Shown: positions 1 to 8,130 of the stretch, piece by piece
Position numbering within the stretch: the stretch's first letter is position 1
Layout: each line of letters starts with the position of its first letter
Assembly: GCF_026157065.1 (NCBI RefSeq)
Contig: NZ_JANLGQ010000006.1
Span: forward strand, 165,925-229,924
DNA length: 64,000 nt
Direction: 5' to 3'
From: Enterococcus sp. HY326
GTDB taxonomy: Bacteria; Bacillota; Bacilli; Lactobacillales; Enterococcaceae
The notes under the pieces: generated by a model
Seen by the model: the letters and a program-made list of their open reading frames with translations, nothing else
What the model was told of the DNA's origin: nothing
The model's database searches: none
Program-made: the position numbers and the translations under genes

Positions 1-1
1 A

Positions 2-526
2 ACACGAAATGCACTAGCTGTTGTGGAAGAAAACTTAAAAACCACTTATCCTGAAGCTGAAGTAACCCTATTAGATTTAAAAAACTTGAATCTACAGTTT
101 AGTGATGGCCGTAATTATATGGATTATACCGGAGATACTGGTTTGCTTACCAAGACCTTGATGGATGCAGAGGTCATTATTATTGCAACACCAACGTATC
201 AGGCATCTATCCCAGGAACACTAAAAAATATTTTTGATCTTCTACCTCAAAAAGCATTTTACAAAAAAACTGTCAGTTTCATAATAACTGCCGGCTCTGC
301 GAAGCATTTTCTTGTAGCGGAAAATCAATTAAAACCGATTCTTAGCTATATGAAAGCGAATCTGCTTCCTTATTATGTATTCATTGAAGAGTCAGACATT
401 GTAGGAAACCAGATTATCAATGATGATGTCATCTTCCGTCTGCGTAACTTTGTGCAAGATACCATGGTGCTGTCTAAAACGTACCAAGCCATCTGGCAAG
501 AGGAAGAAGAGCAGTACGATTTTTAA
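2..526 (+). CDS. NADPH-dependent FMN reductase / flavodoxin-fold protein (5' partial)
   Basis: The reading frame is open to the left edge, so only the last 174 residues are present and the GTG at 23 is not the real start. The segment TPTYQASIPGTLKNIFDLL (about residues 60-78 of the visible part) matches the loop and helix of NAD(P)H-dependent FMN reductases (TPEYxxSIPGxLKNxxD). Members bind FMN in a flavodoxin-like fold and reduce flavin, quinones or azo compounds in the cytosol; the substrate cannot be read here. The acidic C-terminus (EEEEQYDF) is a family-variable tail. A strong terminator lies about 160 bases downstream. Confidence 0.75.
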   Translation, partial: TRNALAVVEENLKTTYPEAEVTLLDLKNLNLQFSDGRNYMDYTGDTGLLTKTLMDAEVIIIATPTYQASIPGTLKNIFDLLPQKAFYKKTVSFIITAGSAKHFLVAENQLKPILSYMKANLLPYYVFIEESDIVGNQIINDDVIFRLRNFVQDTMVLSKTYQAIWQEEEEQYDF

Positions 527-686
527 AAAGAGACGTCCCTTGTAAATAAGTTTGTGAGCTTGATACTTTTATGATTATTGCGAAGAGAAATGGAAATTAC
601 AGCATCAAACTTAAACATTTCAAATTAGACTGGCAGCATATTATAAAAAATCATAATTTTTGAGAAATAAAACTCAGTGTAACACT

Positions 687-723
687 AAACCCCTAGAGAG
701 TATGGCTTCTCTAGGGGTTTTTG
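687..723 (+). terminator. Rho-independent terminator after the FMN reductase gene
   Basis: A near-perfect 12-14 bp stem (AAACCCCTAGAGAG with CTCTAGGGGTTT) with an 8-base loop runs into a short T tract. It closes the upstream transcript well before the recombinase cassette. Confidence 0.8.
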
Positions 724-989
724 AGATAGTATTGGCAAGGTTATTGAAAATAGTCTAATGGAAAACCAATCAAAAGGTATCCTTCAGGACTTAATGGTTT
801 CAGTTGTTTAAAGTAATAATGAAACAGGTTGTGTAAATTTCAATTTGTTTTACAAATGTTAAAATAACAGATGAATTTTAATATAAAAACTATTGTTCTT
901 TTTCTTTGTAGAGTATAAACTAACGAAGTTGTTTTATTGTGAAGAATTAGATTAATAGTCAGCTAAATATAGTTTATCTAAATTCTTAC
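724..989. other. AT-rich intergenic region left of the cassette
   Basis: This is very AT-rich sequence with no reading frame over 60 codons and no recognisable RNA gene on either strand. It forms the outer left flank of the inverted-repeat segment. If the segment inverts, an outward promoter here would have no nearby gene to drive. Confidence 0.5.
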
Positions 990-1010
990 AACTAACAATT
1001 GTAGGAAATA
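990..1010 (+). repeat. Left 21-bp inverted repeat of recombinase cassette
   Basis: The 21-mer beginning AACTAACAATTGTAGG is repeated perfectly in inverse orientation at 2650-2670. Its core ACAATTGT is itself palindromic, with CTA/TAG flanks, as expected of a tyrosine-recombinase crossover site with two opposed binding arms. Inverted rather than direct orientation argues for inversion of the segment between the copies, not excision. Confidence 0.8.
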
Positions 1011-1100
1011 ATTTCCCACAGAGTTAATCACCGAATCTATATATTACAGTTTAAGTGCAGATTCTTCAATTGTCAACACTATTAAAAAAAATATTTATTA

Positions 1101-1110
1101 TTTTTGACGG
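1101..1110 (-). repeat. CCGTCAAAAA motif, candidate recombinase arm site (left, reversed)
   Basis: TTTTTGACGG on the plus strand is the reverse complement of the motif at 2591-2600. It lies about 90 bases inside the left inverted repeat, mirroring the copies near the right end. Confidence 0.4.
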
Positions 1111-1188
1111 ATTATCTGAATTTTGAAAAGCTAAAGGTTCTTGGTAAAAAAATACAGCAAACTATTTTAAAAAAATTAAGAAAAAAAA

Positions 1189-1216
1189 TTGCATACTGAA
1201 TTGTGAAAAATATAGT
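1189..1216 (+). promoter_or_regulatory. Candidate promoter of the recombinase gene
   Basis: TTGCAT (1189-1194), a 16-base spacer and TATAGT (1211-1216) fit a sigma-A promoter. A short dyad (CTGAAT at 1196-1201 with ATTCAG at 1217-1222) encloses the -10 box and could be an operator. Confidence 0.5.
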
Positions 1217-1343
1217 ATTCAGAAAAGATACTAAGTCGTCTTCGGTCTAGTATAAAAGTGTTGCTTTTTTTGACTTTAAATAACCAATATTTTTTCTTTT
1301 TTGTGAAATAATTATGCTAAAAAAAAGCCTATCCAATTTTACG

Positions 1344-1355
1344 CCGTCAAAAAAA
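1344..1355 (+). repeat. CCGTCAAAAA motif just upstream of the recombinase start
   Basis: A forward copy of the motif found near both cassette ends lies about 30 bases before the recombinase start. It could be an arm-type site that also autoregulates recombinase expression. Confidence 0.35.
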
Positions 1356-1381
1356 TAGTCAGTTAGAAAGGATGTTCCTCA

Positions 1382-2493
1382 ATTAGTAAACGTGGGAAAA
1401 ATATTTATAAAAGAAAAGATGGTCGTTGGGAAGGGCGATACATAAAAGATCGCACTTCAGATAAAAAAATAAAATATGGCTATGTTTATGGGAAAAGTTT
1501 TTCTGAAGTTAAAAGCCAATTAAACATACTTCAAGCAAAGCATATCTGGATACCCAATAGTTTTTCAAAACTGTCTAATATTAAGTTTGAAGATTGGTAT
1601 AGTAAAAGTTTTCTTCCATCAATAAGGAATAGAGTAAAAATTTCTACTTATTCGAACTATCTTAGGACAAGTGCCACCTATATATTACCTTTTTTTCAAG
1701 GATGCAAATTTCTGATATAACAGACCAAGTTTTACAGGAATTCGTGACTTACCTGTCCAGAAAGGGACTATCTGTAAATACTATTCGTTTAATCTTAAGC
1801 TTGGTTAAGCAGTCGGTAAACGAGGCATATTTTCAAGGACTGATTACTAATAAGATTGAAAGGAAAATTGTTTTACCCAGAGAAACGCCCAAAAAGGTGC
1901 ATGCTCTCCATCTATCTCAGCAGATTGTATTGGAATCACTTGCAAGAAACGATTTACATGGATTGCCAATCCTTCTTTCTCTTTATGCCGGCCTGCGCAT
2001 AGGTGAAATAAGCGGGTTAACATGGGAGGATATCGATTTTGAACGTAATTTACTGCATGTTAATAAAACTGTTGTCCGGATAAAAGCGACAGGTATGTAT
2101 GAGAAAAGAACTCAAGTCATTGTAGACAGTCCTAAAACGACACTATCAAATAGAGTTGTTCCTCTAAGTAAAAAATTGAAGGAATACCTAGTTGCAGAAA
2201 AAGCAAAAGGATATTCAAAATACCTTGCTTTTACCAAAAATGGCTTTGCGGAACCAAGAGTTATCAACTATAGGTTTAAGAAGCTAATTAAGTATACTGA
2301 TTTTGCAGATGCCCACTTCCATATGCTGCGTCACACTTTTGCTACTAGAGCAATTGAGCAAGGGATGGACATTGTGAGCTTGAGTAGAATTTTGGGACAT
2401 CAATCTGCTAAATTAACATTAGATACCTACAGTGACTCTATGATAGAGCAACGTCAAAGCGAGATACTTAAACTTGATAACATTTTCAATTAA
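1382..2493 (+). CDS. Tyrosine recombinase, interrupted by a -1 frameshift at a T7 tract
   Basis: Two overlapping frames together encode one phage-type integrase of about 370 residues. The first frame (1382 to about 1699) begins SKRGKNIYKRKDGRWEGRY, an AP2-like arm-binding domain, and continues into the core-binding domain. The second frame (1702-2493) holds the rest of that domain and the catalytic domain: Arg in LYAGLRIGE, Lys in DSPKTTLSNR, HxxR in HMLRHTFATR, His in LGHQ and the Tyr in LDTYS. No ATG, GTG or TTG opens the first frame; an ATT at 1382 lies 9 bases after AGAAAGGA and is the best start. The join is a T_TTT_TTT heptamer (1690-1696) in exactly the phase for -1 slippage. It could be programmed frameshifting, a null mutation or a sequencing error. 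The gene is flanked by inverted repeats, so its likely role is inverting this segment. Confidence 0.75.
1690..1696 (+). other. T7 slippery heptamer at the recombinase frame junction
   Basis: Seven T residues are read as T TTT TTT in the upstream frame. A -1 slip on both codons joins the upstream frame directly to the catalytic frame (next codons TCA AGG ATG), bypassing a stop ten codons further on. Homopolymers like this also suffer indels and transcriptional slippage. Confidence 0.55.
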
Positions 2494-2556
2494 CAGTTTT
2501 TCAGCATCGCAAAATTGGTGATAGCAGAAACTATTTTTAACTAAATGCTTATTTTC

Positions 2557-2589
2557 AAGAACTGGATTAATTACCAGTTCTTTTTTTTT
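2557..2589 (+). terminator. Terminator after the recombinase gene
   Basis: AAGAACTGG pairs with CCAGTTCTT around an 8-base loop, followed by a run of nine T. It insulates the region downstream of the cassette from recombinase transcription. Confidence 0.85.
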
Positions 2590-2590
2590 G

Positions 2591-2611
2591 CCGTCAAAAA
2601 CCCCGTCAAAG
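2591..2611 (+). repeat. Two tandem CCGTCAAA motifs, candidate recombinase arm sites (right)
   Basis: CCGTCAAAAA (2591-2600) and CCGTCAAAG (2603-2611) are spaced 12 bases apart, about one helical turn. They sit 40-60 bases inside the right inverted repeat and match the motif near the left end. Confidence 0.45.
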
Positions 2612-2625
2612 ATTTAAAAAATCTA

Positions 2626-2653
2626 TTTGCTTATTTGGCTAAATGCCTATATT
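2626..2653 (+). promoter_or_regulatory. Candidate promoter straddling the right cassette boundary
   Basis: A TTTGCT-like -35 followed at about 16 bases by TATATT (2648-2653) points toward the regulator at 2820. The -10 box overlaps the first bases of the right inverted repeat while the -35 lies inside the cassette, so inversion would replace the -35. The -35 is poor, so this is a weak prediction. Confidence 0.3.
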
Positions 2654-2670
2654 TCCTACAATTGTTAGTT
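2650..2670 (-). repeat. Right 21-bp inverted repeat of recombinase cassette
   Basis: This is the exact reverse complement of 990-1010. The regulator gene starts 150 bases to the right, so inversion at this site would change the sequence immediately upstream of that gene. Confidence 0.8.
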
Positions 2671-2691
2671 ATCAGAAAAATATGACTTTTA

Positions 2692-2747
2692 TATAACACA
2701 CGAATACTAGTGTTTAGTTTCTATATAGTCAAGTTTTATGTGTTATA
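2692..2747. promoter_or_regulatory. Operator-like 9-bp dyad upstream of the regulator gene
   Basis: TATAACACA (2692-2700) and TGTGTTATA (2739-2747) form a perfect inverted repeat separated by 38 bases in the leader of the regulator gene. A related half-site (TATGTGTCA) occurs just after that gene, before the surface operon. It could be an autoregulatory operator; this is pattern-based only. Confidence 0.3.
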
Positions 2748-2819
2748 CATTTAGAAATTTTAAATATTTTATTGCCAAAATTCAATTTTAATTAAAACAA
2801 CTTGTAGTAGGAGGAATAA

Positions 2820-3545
2820 ATGAAACAAATTCTTTTTTTAACTCAAAATCTCTATACAGATACTGACTGGCAAGACAAGTTTCAAAAATTAGGATACGAA
2901 GTTTTCTGCTCTAGTCGGATTTTAGATGATTTTTTGAGTAAAAAAAATTTTTCACTATTCAACTATTTTCAATATTTAGTTTTTAGTGAAAGTATTTCAA
3001 ATATGAATGTTCAAAGGATTATTAAAAATCTTGAGGGAAAAAACATTGTTCTCTTTAGAATTGACAACGAAATAATCTCTTCAACTGATTCAAGTGTGGA
3101 GGATTGTCAAGAAGAAGTTTATTTTCTAAATTCAAGAATGTCAATTTCGGAAATTCGTGAATTATTCAGTAAAACTCACTTAAATGAACCCCTCTTGAGT
3201 TCTAATCAAATAAGTAAGTTTGCGGCCGAAGCTGACTATATTTCACCTCGATTAATAGGTCTGTTTTTTTCTAGCCTATCCAAAAAGGAACAAGAATTTA
3301 TTAGAATCCTTTTTGACAATAAAATTACCTTTGTTCAACGTAAAGATTTATGTAAAGAGCTTTGGGTTCAAGGTGCTTCGAACTCAACTTTAACGCAGTT
3401 ATCACAAATCATGGGAAGAGTTAAGGTGAAACTCAAGCAATTTGATTTAAGTGACTCCCTTATAGAAACTCATTGGACTAAGGGTTATGCGTTGAAGCCT
3501 GCTTTGTATGAAAGTCTTGAAGTTTTTTTTCAAGACTTTAAGTGA
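2820..3545 (+). CDS. Winged-helix transcriptional regulator with atypical receiver-like N-terminus
   Basis: The 241-residue protein starts 7 bases after GGAGG. Residues 1-120 resemble a degenerate response-regulator receiver (KQILFLTQNLYTDTDW, then alternating strands and helices) without an obvious phospho-acceptor Asp/Lys set. The C-terminal 100 residues look like an OmpR/PhoB-type winged helix: a helix starting LSKKEQEFIRILF, a helix rich in S/T, and the wing ETHWTKGYAL. It is probably a DNA-binding regulator whose activity does not depend on phosphorylation. It lies between the recombinase cassette and the WxL surface operon on the same strand, which suggests it controls that operon and is itself the switched gene. 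The family name is not recognised with certainty. Confidence 0.6.
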   Translation: MKQILFLTQNLYTDTDWQDKFQKLGYEVFCSSRILDDFLSKKNFSLFNYFQYLVFSESISNMNVQRIIKNLEGKNIVLFRIDNEIISSTDSSVEDCQEEVYFLNSRMSISEIRELFSKTHLNEPLLSSNQISKFAAEADYISPRLIGLFFSSLSKKEQEFIRILFDNKITFVQRKDLCKELWVQGASNSTLTQLSQIMGRVKVKLKQFDLSDSLIETHWTKGYALKPALYESLEVFFQDFK

Positions 3546-3764
3546 CAAGCAGCACATTTTAATATGTGTCACAGCAGTAGCCCTTTTTAAATAAATTTTG
3601 ACTAGGGTGAAAAATCTCTTATTGGAACCAGGGTAAACATCTAACCTTATAGAAAGGGGGAATGTTGGTTATCTTGGCAACCATCAAATGATATTGAAAA
3701 GTTGCTAAAGAACAGTTAACGAAAGGTTGTTTTAAAAGCAAAGGTAATGGGACAGGAGGGAAGA

Positions 3765-6700
3765 GTGAATGAAATGAAAAATAAACGTAAACAATTGTTT
3801 TTATGGATTAACTTAATCGCTGTACTATCTGTACTTGCTGTAGCAGTGAACCAGATCGCTACTGGTGCAATGGAGAAAACTATAAATCATACTCAGTTAA
3901 GTTTGTCATCGAGTGAAGATTTGACTAGTCTAAAAACAGGGGAAGGATTTCAGGTAATTATCTCTAAAAACTCCGATGTCAGAAGTACAGCAGACTCTTC
4001 AGATGACAGTCCGGTACAAACTGGCGATTCAGATGATGCATTAAGTTCAAAGTCGCATCAATGGACAATGGTTTTACCTGAAGGGATTAGTTTCGATGAA
4101 GCGACAGAGAAAAAAAATCTTCAAGATTTTGATGAACCAAAACCCAATTTTAACTATGAAGAAAAAACAAGACAATTAACAATTTCTGTTGACTCATCTA
4201 TTAAAGAGGTACCTATATTCCTTATTGCTGATCAGGAAGGGTCATATGAGTTATGTGTATCGGATGCAAATCTTGATAACGTAAAATCAAAAAAAACTGA
4301 AGTATTAGTTAATGACAGAGAACCGAGCTTGGACAAACTGCAGTCTGAACGTTCGGGATTATCAATCAGTCCTATGGCAGAAAATACAGCCGTTGTGTCA
4401 ACTTGGGATGAGTTTGTTACAGCTTTAGGAACGCAGAGCATAACTCAAATTACGTTAGCAGGAGATATAACTGCATCGAATAAAACCAATGTTGCTGGGG
4501 TGTTTACTGAGACTGACGCAAGTGTGGGTACGAATGATTCAATTCCTGCTGCTTTAAGAGGATATGATCCTACAAGTTATGAGTATTTCTATGTTCAAAA
4601 AGATGTCTCTAGGAGTCTGGTCATTGAGGGTCAAGGAAATACCTTTGATTTTAATAATGTTGCTATCGGATTTGCCGATTCTTCTGATACATCTGGAGCT
4701 TCAAACGGGTACTGGAATATCAAAATGCAAAATATTCATGTTGAGTCAACAAATCCTTATGCACCGTTTTATTATCCAAAATTGAGGTATGCGGGAGAAC
4801 ATGGACTCACTTCTACAGGGTTATCACAAGCTCGGTTGACGTATGGTAATTCAACAAGTGCAACAGACCTTAATGGAAGCGATTATACACATACAAAATA
4901 CGTTAAAGACATGGGTGAATTTTTTATTGCTTATGCCAACCGCAGTGTTACTAAAATCCAATTAGTTGACGATATTGTTTTTCCATCTGGTAGTGGAACA
5001 CGAATTGATTATCAATTACCTAGATTAGCTGATAACGCTGCGACCAATGTCTTCACCGACACAACAAAGACGAATGATTCTAATGGAGCCGTCTTTGTAT
5101 ACACACAAATCACAGGCGCTGCTCGTGCAGTTACGATTGATGGAGAGAAAGCTGGTGGCAAGCGATACACAATGGATTTTGGTGCAATAACACTATGTGT
5201 ATCAGCTAATAATAATACCCTTGAAGATTATAGTGGCAGTGACAATTTGCGATGGTACCAGACAATCCAAAATATTAATTTCTATCATGGAAATTACTGG
5301 GGTCCAATTGAAATCCAAGATTTAAGTGATCAATATGAAAAAGATTGCTGGCAAAGATTTGTAAATGTGACAGATTATGGCGCGCAATTTTTGCAGGCAC
5401 AGTCATCTGTATTATATCTTGCTGGAGATATTCATTTAGAACAGCGTGAATATTATCAAGCTGTAGATAGTGACGGTCAGCCTCTAAGAACTGATGGAAT
5501 CAATTATGCTAGTTCGACTGACAGCTCTTATTGGCGGTCAAATGATATTCGAAATCAAACATTAGGTGTTTGGTCTACCACTATTGAAGATAACGCAAAT
5601 GTTACTTTGTCATCTTTAGGTGGTCCCGTACTTGACCTCTATGAAGGTGGGAGTGGATTAGAGATTGGCGAGAACGTTACTCTTAATGCTACTCGAGGAG
5701 GTAATGCTACTTCTGGTGATGGAAACGGGGCAGTATTTAGTCTACGAGGCGGCAGTGTTTCAGTAGGGAAAGGTTCAGTTGTAAATTTAACGTCTACTAA
5801 TACTTCTAGTCAAAATGGAGTTCTTAGTTTAAATTCTAATTCGGCTGCCATTGACATTGAAGAAGGAGCAGAAGTTAATCTGTATCGGACGAACAGCACG
5901 AATGGCGGAAATGGTAATACCAGTAATCCCATTTATATGAATAGCGGTGGATCCATTAATGTCAATGGTTCATTAAATATCTATGGAACTGGAATGGGAA
6001 ATTCTTCGACTGACATGATCTATTCTTCATCCAGTGTCAACTTTGTTATTGGTGAAAATGGTAGCTTAGATGTTCAAAGTGATAGTACCAATAGAGATCA
6101 GTATTTGCTTCGTTTTGGAAGCGGCTCTACATTTAAATTTGCGGATGCAAAACGAGTAAATCTTCAACGAACTAATACATTGAGCGGTGGATCAGATACA
6201 AATAATGGTTTGATTTACTACAGTGGTGAACTTGATGTGTCTGTCCAAAATGTTTATCAGTGGACTCTCAATAATATGAGCATTGGTAATGATGGAGATA
6301 TTGATGGTGGATTTACATTTGAATACGCACCGATGTCCAAAATGTTAATAAACTATTCTAATTATACAACTAGCATAACATCAGCTAATTCGATGTATTC
6401 CGCAACATTAGATAGTTTCTATAAAAACTTTACTACAAGAGGACAGCAAAGAGTGCTTTTCACTCAGATACCTAATCCTAATGTATCAATCCAAAATGAA
6501 CCGAATGACAATCCAGACATGGAAGACTCCTATATCGTTAAAGGCTATGCCAGACCAGGCTCTTATATTCGTCTATGGGAGGAACCTTTGAATGGAACGA
6601 CTTCTGCCAAAAGTATCGGCACAGGAGATACTGTTCTTTCTCCAGTAGAAGATCCGACGATGGCAGAAATAACGCGACTAAATTACACGTTTAAGGTACC

Positions 6701-8114
6701 AGAAACTTCTGATGGAAATTGGTCAATCAATCTAAAAGATTTAGGAATTAATGAGACATTTACTGCTGAGAATATTATTCACGTATATGCGTTTTACAAT
6801 TTGAAAGAAGAAGAAGTAACCAAGGTAGTTTTAGATAAGACTCCGCCTGAAGGAACGGGCCTAACTTACTATAGTTACATCGGGGATGCGTTACCTGAGG
6901 CAAGTGACTTTGTTGATATTGATTCTGTCACTGATACTAATCCGTTGATGCAGATATTTACGTATGAATACGTTGATAGAGATTCAGTAGAGACTGCTTT
7001 AAGCGAGGGTACTTCTGATACGGGAATTCCGGTTCAAATTTATGTGTATGACAACGCTATGAATCAAGGAATAATTAACGCAACCTTGATAGTTTATGAC
7101 AGTCAAACGGGCATCAGTGCAGATTCACCGCTTGAATTTTCATATGTAGATATCCGTGAAATGACCGATGCAGAGTTAAGTAGCTATATTCTCAATCATT
7201 CAGATGTTAGTGCATATAGTATTGTCAATGGTGTGAAAACCGAATGGACGGATCCAACTGATTTTGTAGTGACTGATTTAGGTGGTTTAGCTGGCTTAAC
7301 GGGAATTACTCCAAACGTAAATTACCCGGTAGAAATTACATTGCCTACAACAGTTTCTGGATTGTCAGCAGCATTGTCTACTTCTATCAACGTACGCATT
7401 ATTAATATGAATTCTATCTTAACAGTAGAGTTTGTAAACGAAGGTGGTACTGTTCTTAGCGGCTATACCTTAACTGCTGGCGAAGCAGATATAAACGATA
7501 TTGTAACGGATATTTATGTTGGAGATGTAGTGAATTTGAAATCGACAACCTATCAGCTTGTACAAGATCAATTAGCTGCTTTGGAATTAGCAGGTTATGA
7601 AATTACAACCCGCCCACCAGATGAGGAAGCTTTAAATATTACAAATGTAACACAGACGGTCCAATATATTGTGACTGGGCAAGTCTTTTTAGAATCAAGT
7701 CCGACAACACTAGATTTTGGCTCTATTGATTACACTGCTGAAAGGCAACGTATTAATGCTCCTTCAAAAGTGGGAGATGACTTGGTCGTTGCGGACACCC
7801 GTGCCGATATAACAACGGGATGGACCTTACAAGTGGCTATTAAGGAAGAAATGAAAAATTCTGGTACAGGTTCTATTATGACAGAAGCCTTGCGCTATGT
7901 TCGCGGCGATAACGATGAAATCACGTTGAATGGTGGAAACCAGAATGTATACGTGAGTACAACAGGTGGACGATTAAATGTCACGGGGACTTGGGGACCG
8001 GAAGAAAACGATTTGGGTCTCAAGTTAGAAGTGAATCCGTCTAAAGTCTCCGGTAGTCAACTTGGAACATTCTCAGGAATTGTAAAGTGGACAATTATTC
8101 CGGGACAACCGTAG
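3765..8114 (+). CDS. Giant WxL-type surface protein with pectate-lyase-like (beta-helix) adhesive region
   Basis: The start is taken as GTG 3765, five bases after AGGAGG; ATG 3747 overlaps the ribosome-binding site and ATG 3774 is too distant. The 1,449-residue product has an N-terminal signal/membrane segment (about residues 10-35). A long Asn/Ser/Gly-rich region from about residue 205 begins VSTWDEFVTAL and ITQITLAGDI, typical of the pectate-lyase-like adhesive domains of Gram-positive surface proteins. It is followed by Ig-like or MucBP-like modules and a C-terminal domain of about 140 residues with GWTLQV and a terminal IVKWTI, the two halves of a WxL domain. WxL domains bind peptidoglycan non-covalently. 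There is no LPXTG. It opens the surface operon and is probably the main adhesin. Confidence 0.75.
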   Translation: MNEMKNKRKQLFLWINLIAVLSVLAVAVNQIATGAMEKTINHTQLSLSSSEDLTSLKTGEGFQVIISKNSDVRSTADSSDDSPVQTGDSDDALSSKSHQWTMVLPEGISFDEATEKKNLQDFDEPKPNFNYEEKTRQLTISVDSSIKEVPIFLIADQEGSYELCVSDANLDNVKSKKTEVLVNDREPSLDKLQSERSGLSISPMAENTAVVSTWDEFVTALGTQSITQITLAGDITASNKTNVAGVFTETDASVGTNDSIPAALRGYDPTSYEYFYVQKDVSRSLVIEGQGNTFDFNNVAIGFADSSDTSGASNGYWNIKMQNIHVESTNPYAPFYYPKLRYAGEHGLTSTGLSQARLTYGNSTSATDLNGSDYTHTKYVKDMGEFFIAYANRSVTKIQLVDDIVFPSGSGTRIDYQLPRLADNAATNVFTDTTKTNDSNGAVFVYTQITGAARAVTIDGEKAGGKRYTMDFGAITLCVSANNNTLEDYSGSDNLRWYQTIQNINFYHGNYWGPIEIQDLSDQYEKDCWQRFVNVTDYGAQFLQAQSSVLYLAGDIHLEQREYYQAVDSDGQPLRTDGINYASSTDSSYWRSNDIRNQTLGVWSTTIEDNANVTLSSLGGPVLDLYEGGSGLEIGENVTLNATRGGNATSGDGNGAVFSLRGGSVSVGKGSVVNLTSTNTSSQNGVLSLNSNSAAIDIEEGAEVNLYRTNSTNGGNGNTSNPIYMNSGGSINVNGSLNIYGTGMGNSSTDMIYSSSSVNFVIGENGSLDVQSDSTNRDQYLLRFGSGSTFKFADAKRVNLQRTNTLSGGSDTNNGLIYYSGELDVSVQNVYQWTLNNMSIGNDGDIDGGFTFEYAPMSKMLINYSNYTTSITSANSMYSATLDSFYKNFTTRGQQRVLFTQIPNPNVSIQNEPNDNPDMEDSYIVKGYARPGSYIRLWEEPLNGTTSAKSIGTGDTVLSPVEDPTMAEITRLNYTFKVPETSDGNWSINLKDLGINETFTAENIIHVYAFYNLKEEEVTKVVLDKTPPEGTGLTYYSYIGDALPEASDFVDIDSVTDTNPLMQIFTYEYVDRDSVETALSEGTSDTGIPVQIYVYDNAMNQGIINATLIVYDSQTGISADSPLEFSYVDIREMTDAELSSYILNHSDVSAYSIVNGVKTEWTDPTDFVVTDLGGLAGLTGITPNVNYPVEITLPTTVSGLSAALSTSINVRIINMNSILTVEFVNEGGTVLSGYTLTAGEADINDIVTDIYVGDVVNLKSTTYQLVQDQLAALELAGYEITTRPPDEEALNITNVTQTVQYIVTGQVFLESSPTTLDFGSIDYTAERQRINAPSKVGDDLVVADTRADITTGWTLQVAIKEEMKNSGTGSIMTEALRYVRGDNDEITLNGGNQNVYVSTTGGRLNVTGTWGPEENDLGLKLEVNPSKVSGSQLGTFSGIVKWTIIPGQP

Positions 8115-8130
8115 AAGGGACGAGAGATAA

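Larger units (their letters stand above)
990..2670. mobile_element. Putative invertible DNA cassette carrying its own tyrosine recombinase
   Basis: The 1,681-bp segment is bounded by perfect 21-bp inverted repeats and contains a single gene, a tyrosine recombinase with its own promoter and terminator. Repeated CCGTCAAA motifs near both ends (1101-1110 reversed; 2591-2600 and 2603-2611 forward; another at 1344) look like arm-type binding sites. The right end abuts a regulator gene at 2820 and then a WxL surface operon. The structure is seen in the sequence; inversion and phase variation are inference from FimB/FimE- and RecV-like systems. The alternative is a decayed integrated element whose ends happen to be inverted. 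Confidence 0.6.

Noticed and set aside
990..2670. Reading the cassette as an integrated mobile element with attL/attR
   Set aside because: The 21-bp ends are inverted, not direct, and nothing but the recombinase gene lies between them; inversion fits better.
3546..3764. A specific promoter for the surface operon
   Set aside because: TTGACT and TTGGCA hexamers are present but none has a suitable -10 at 16-18 bases; an activator-dependent promoter is possible but not shown.
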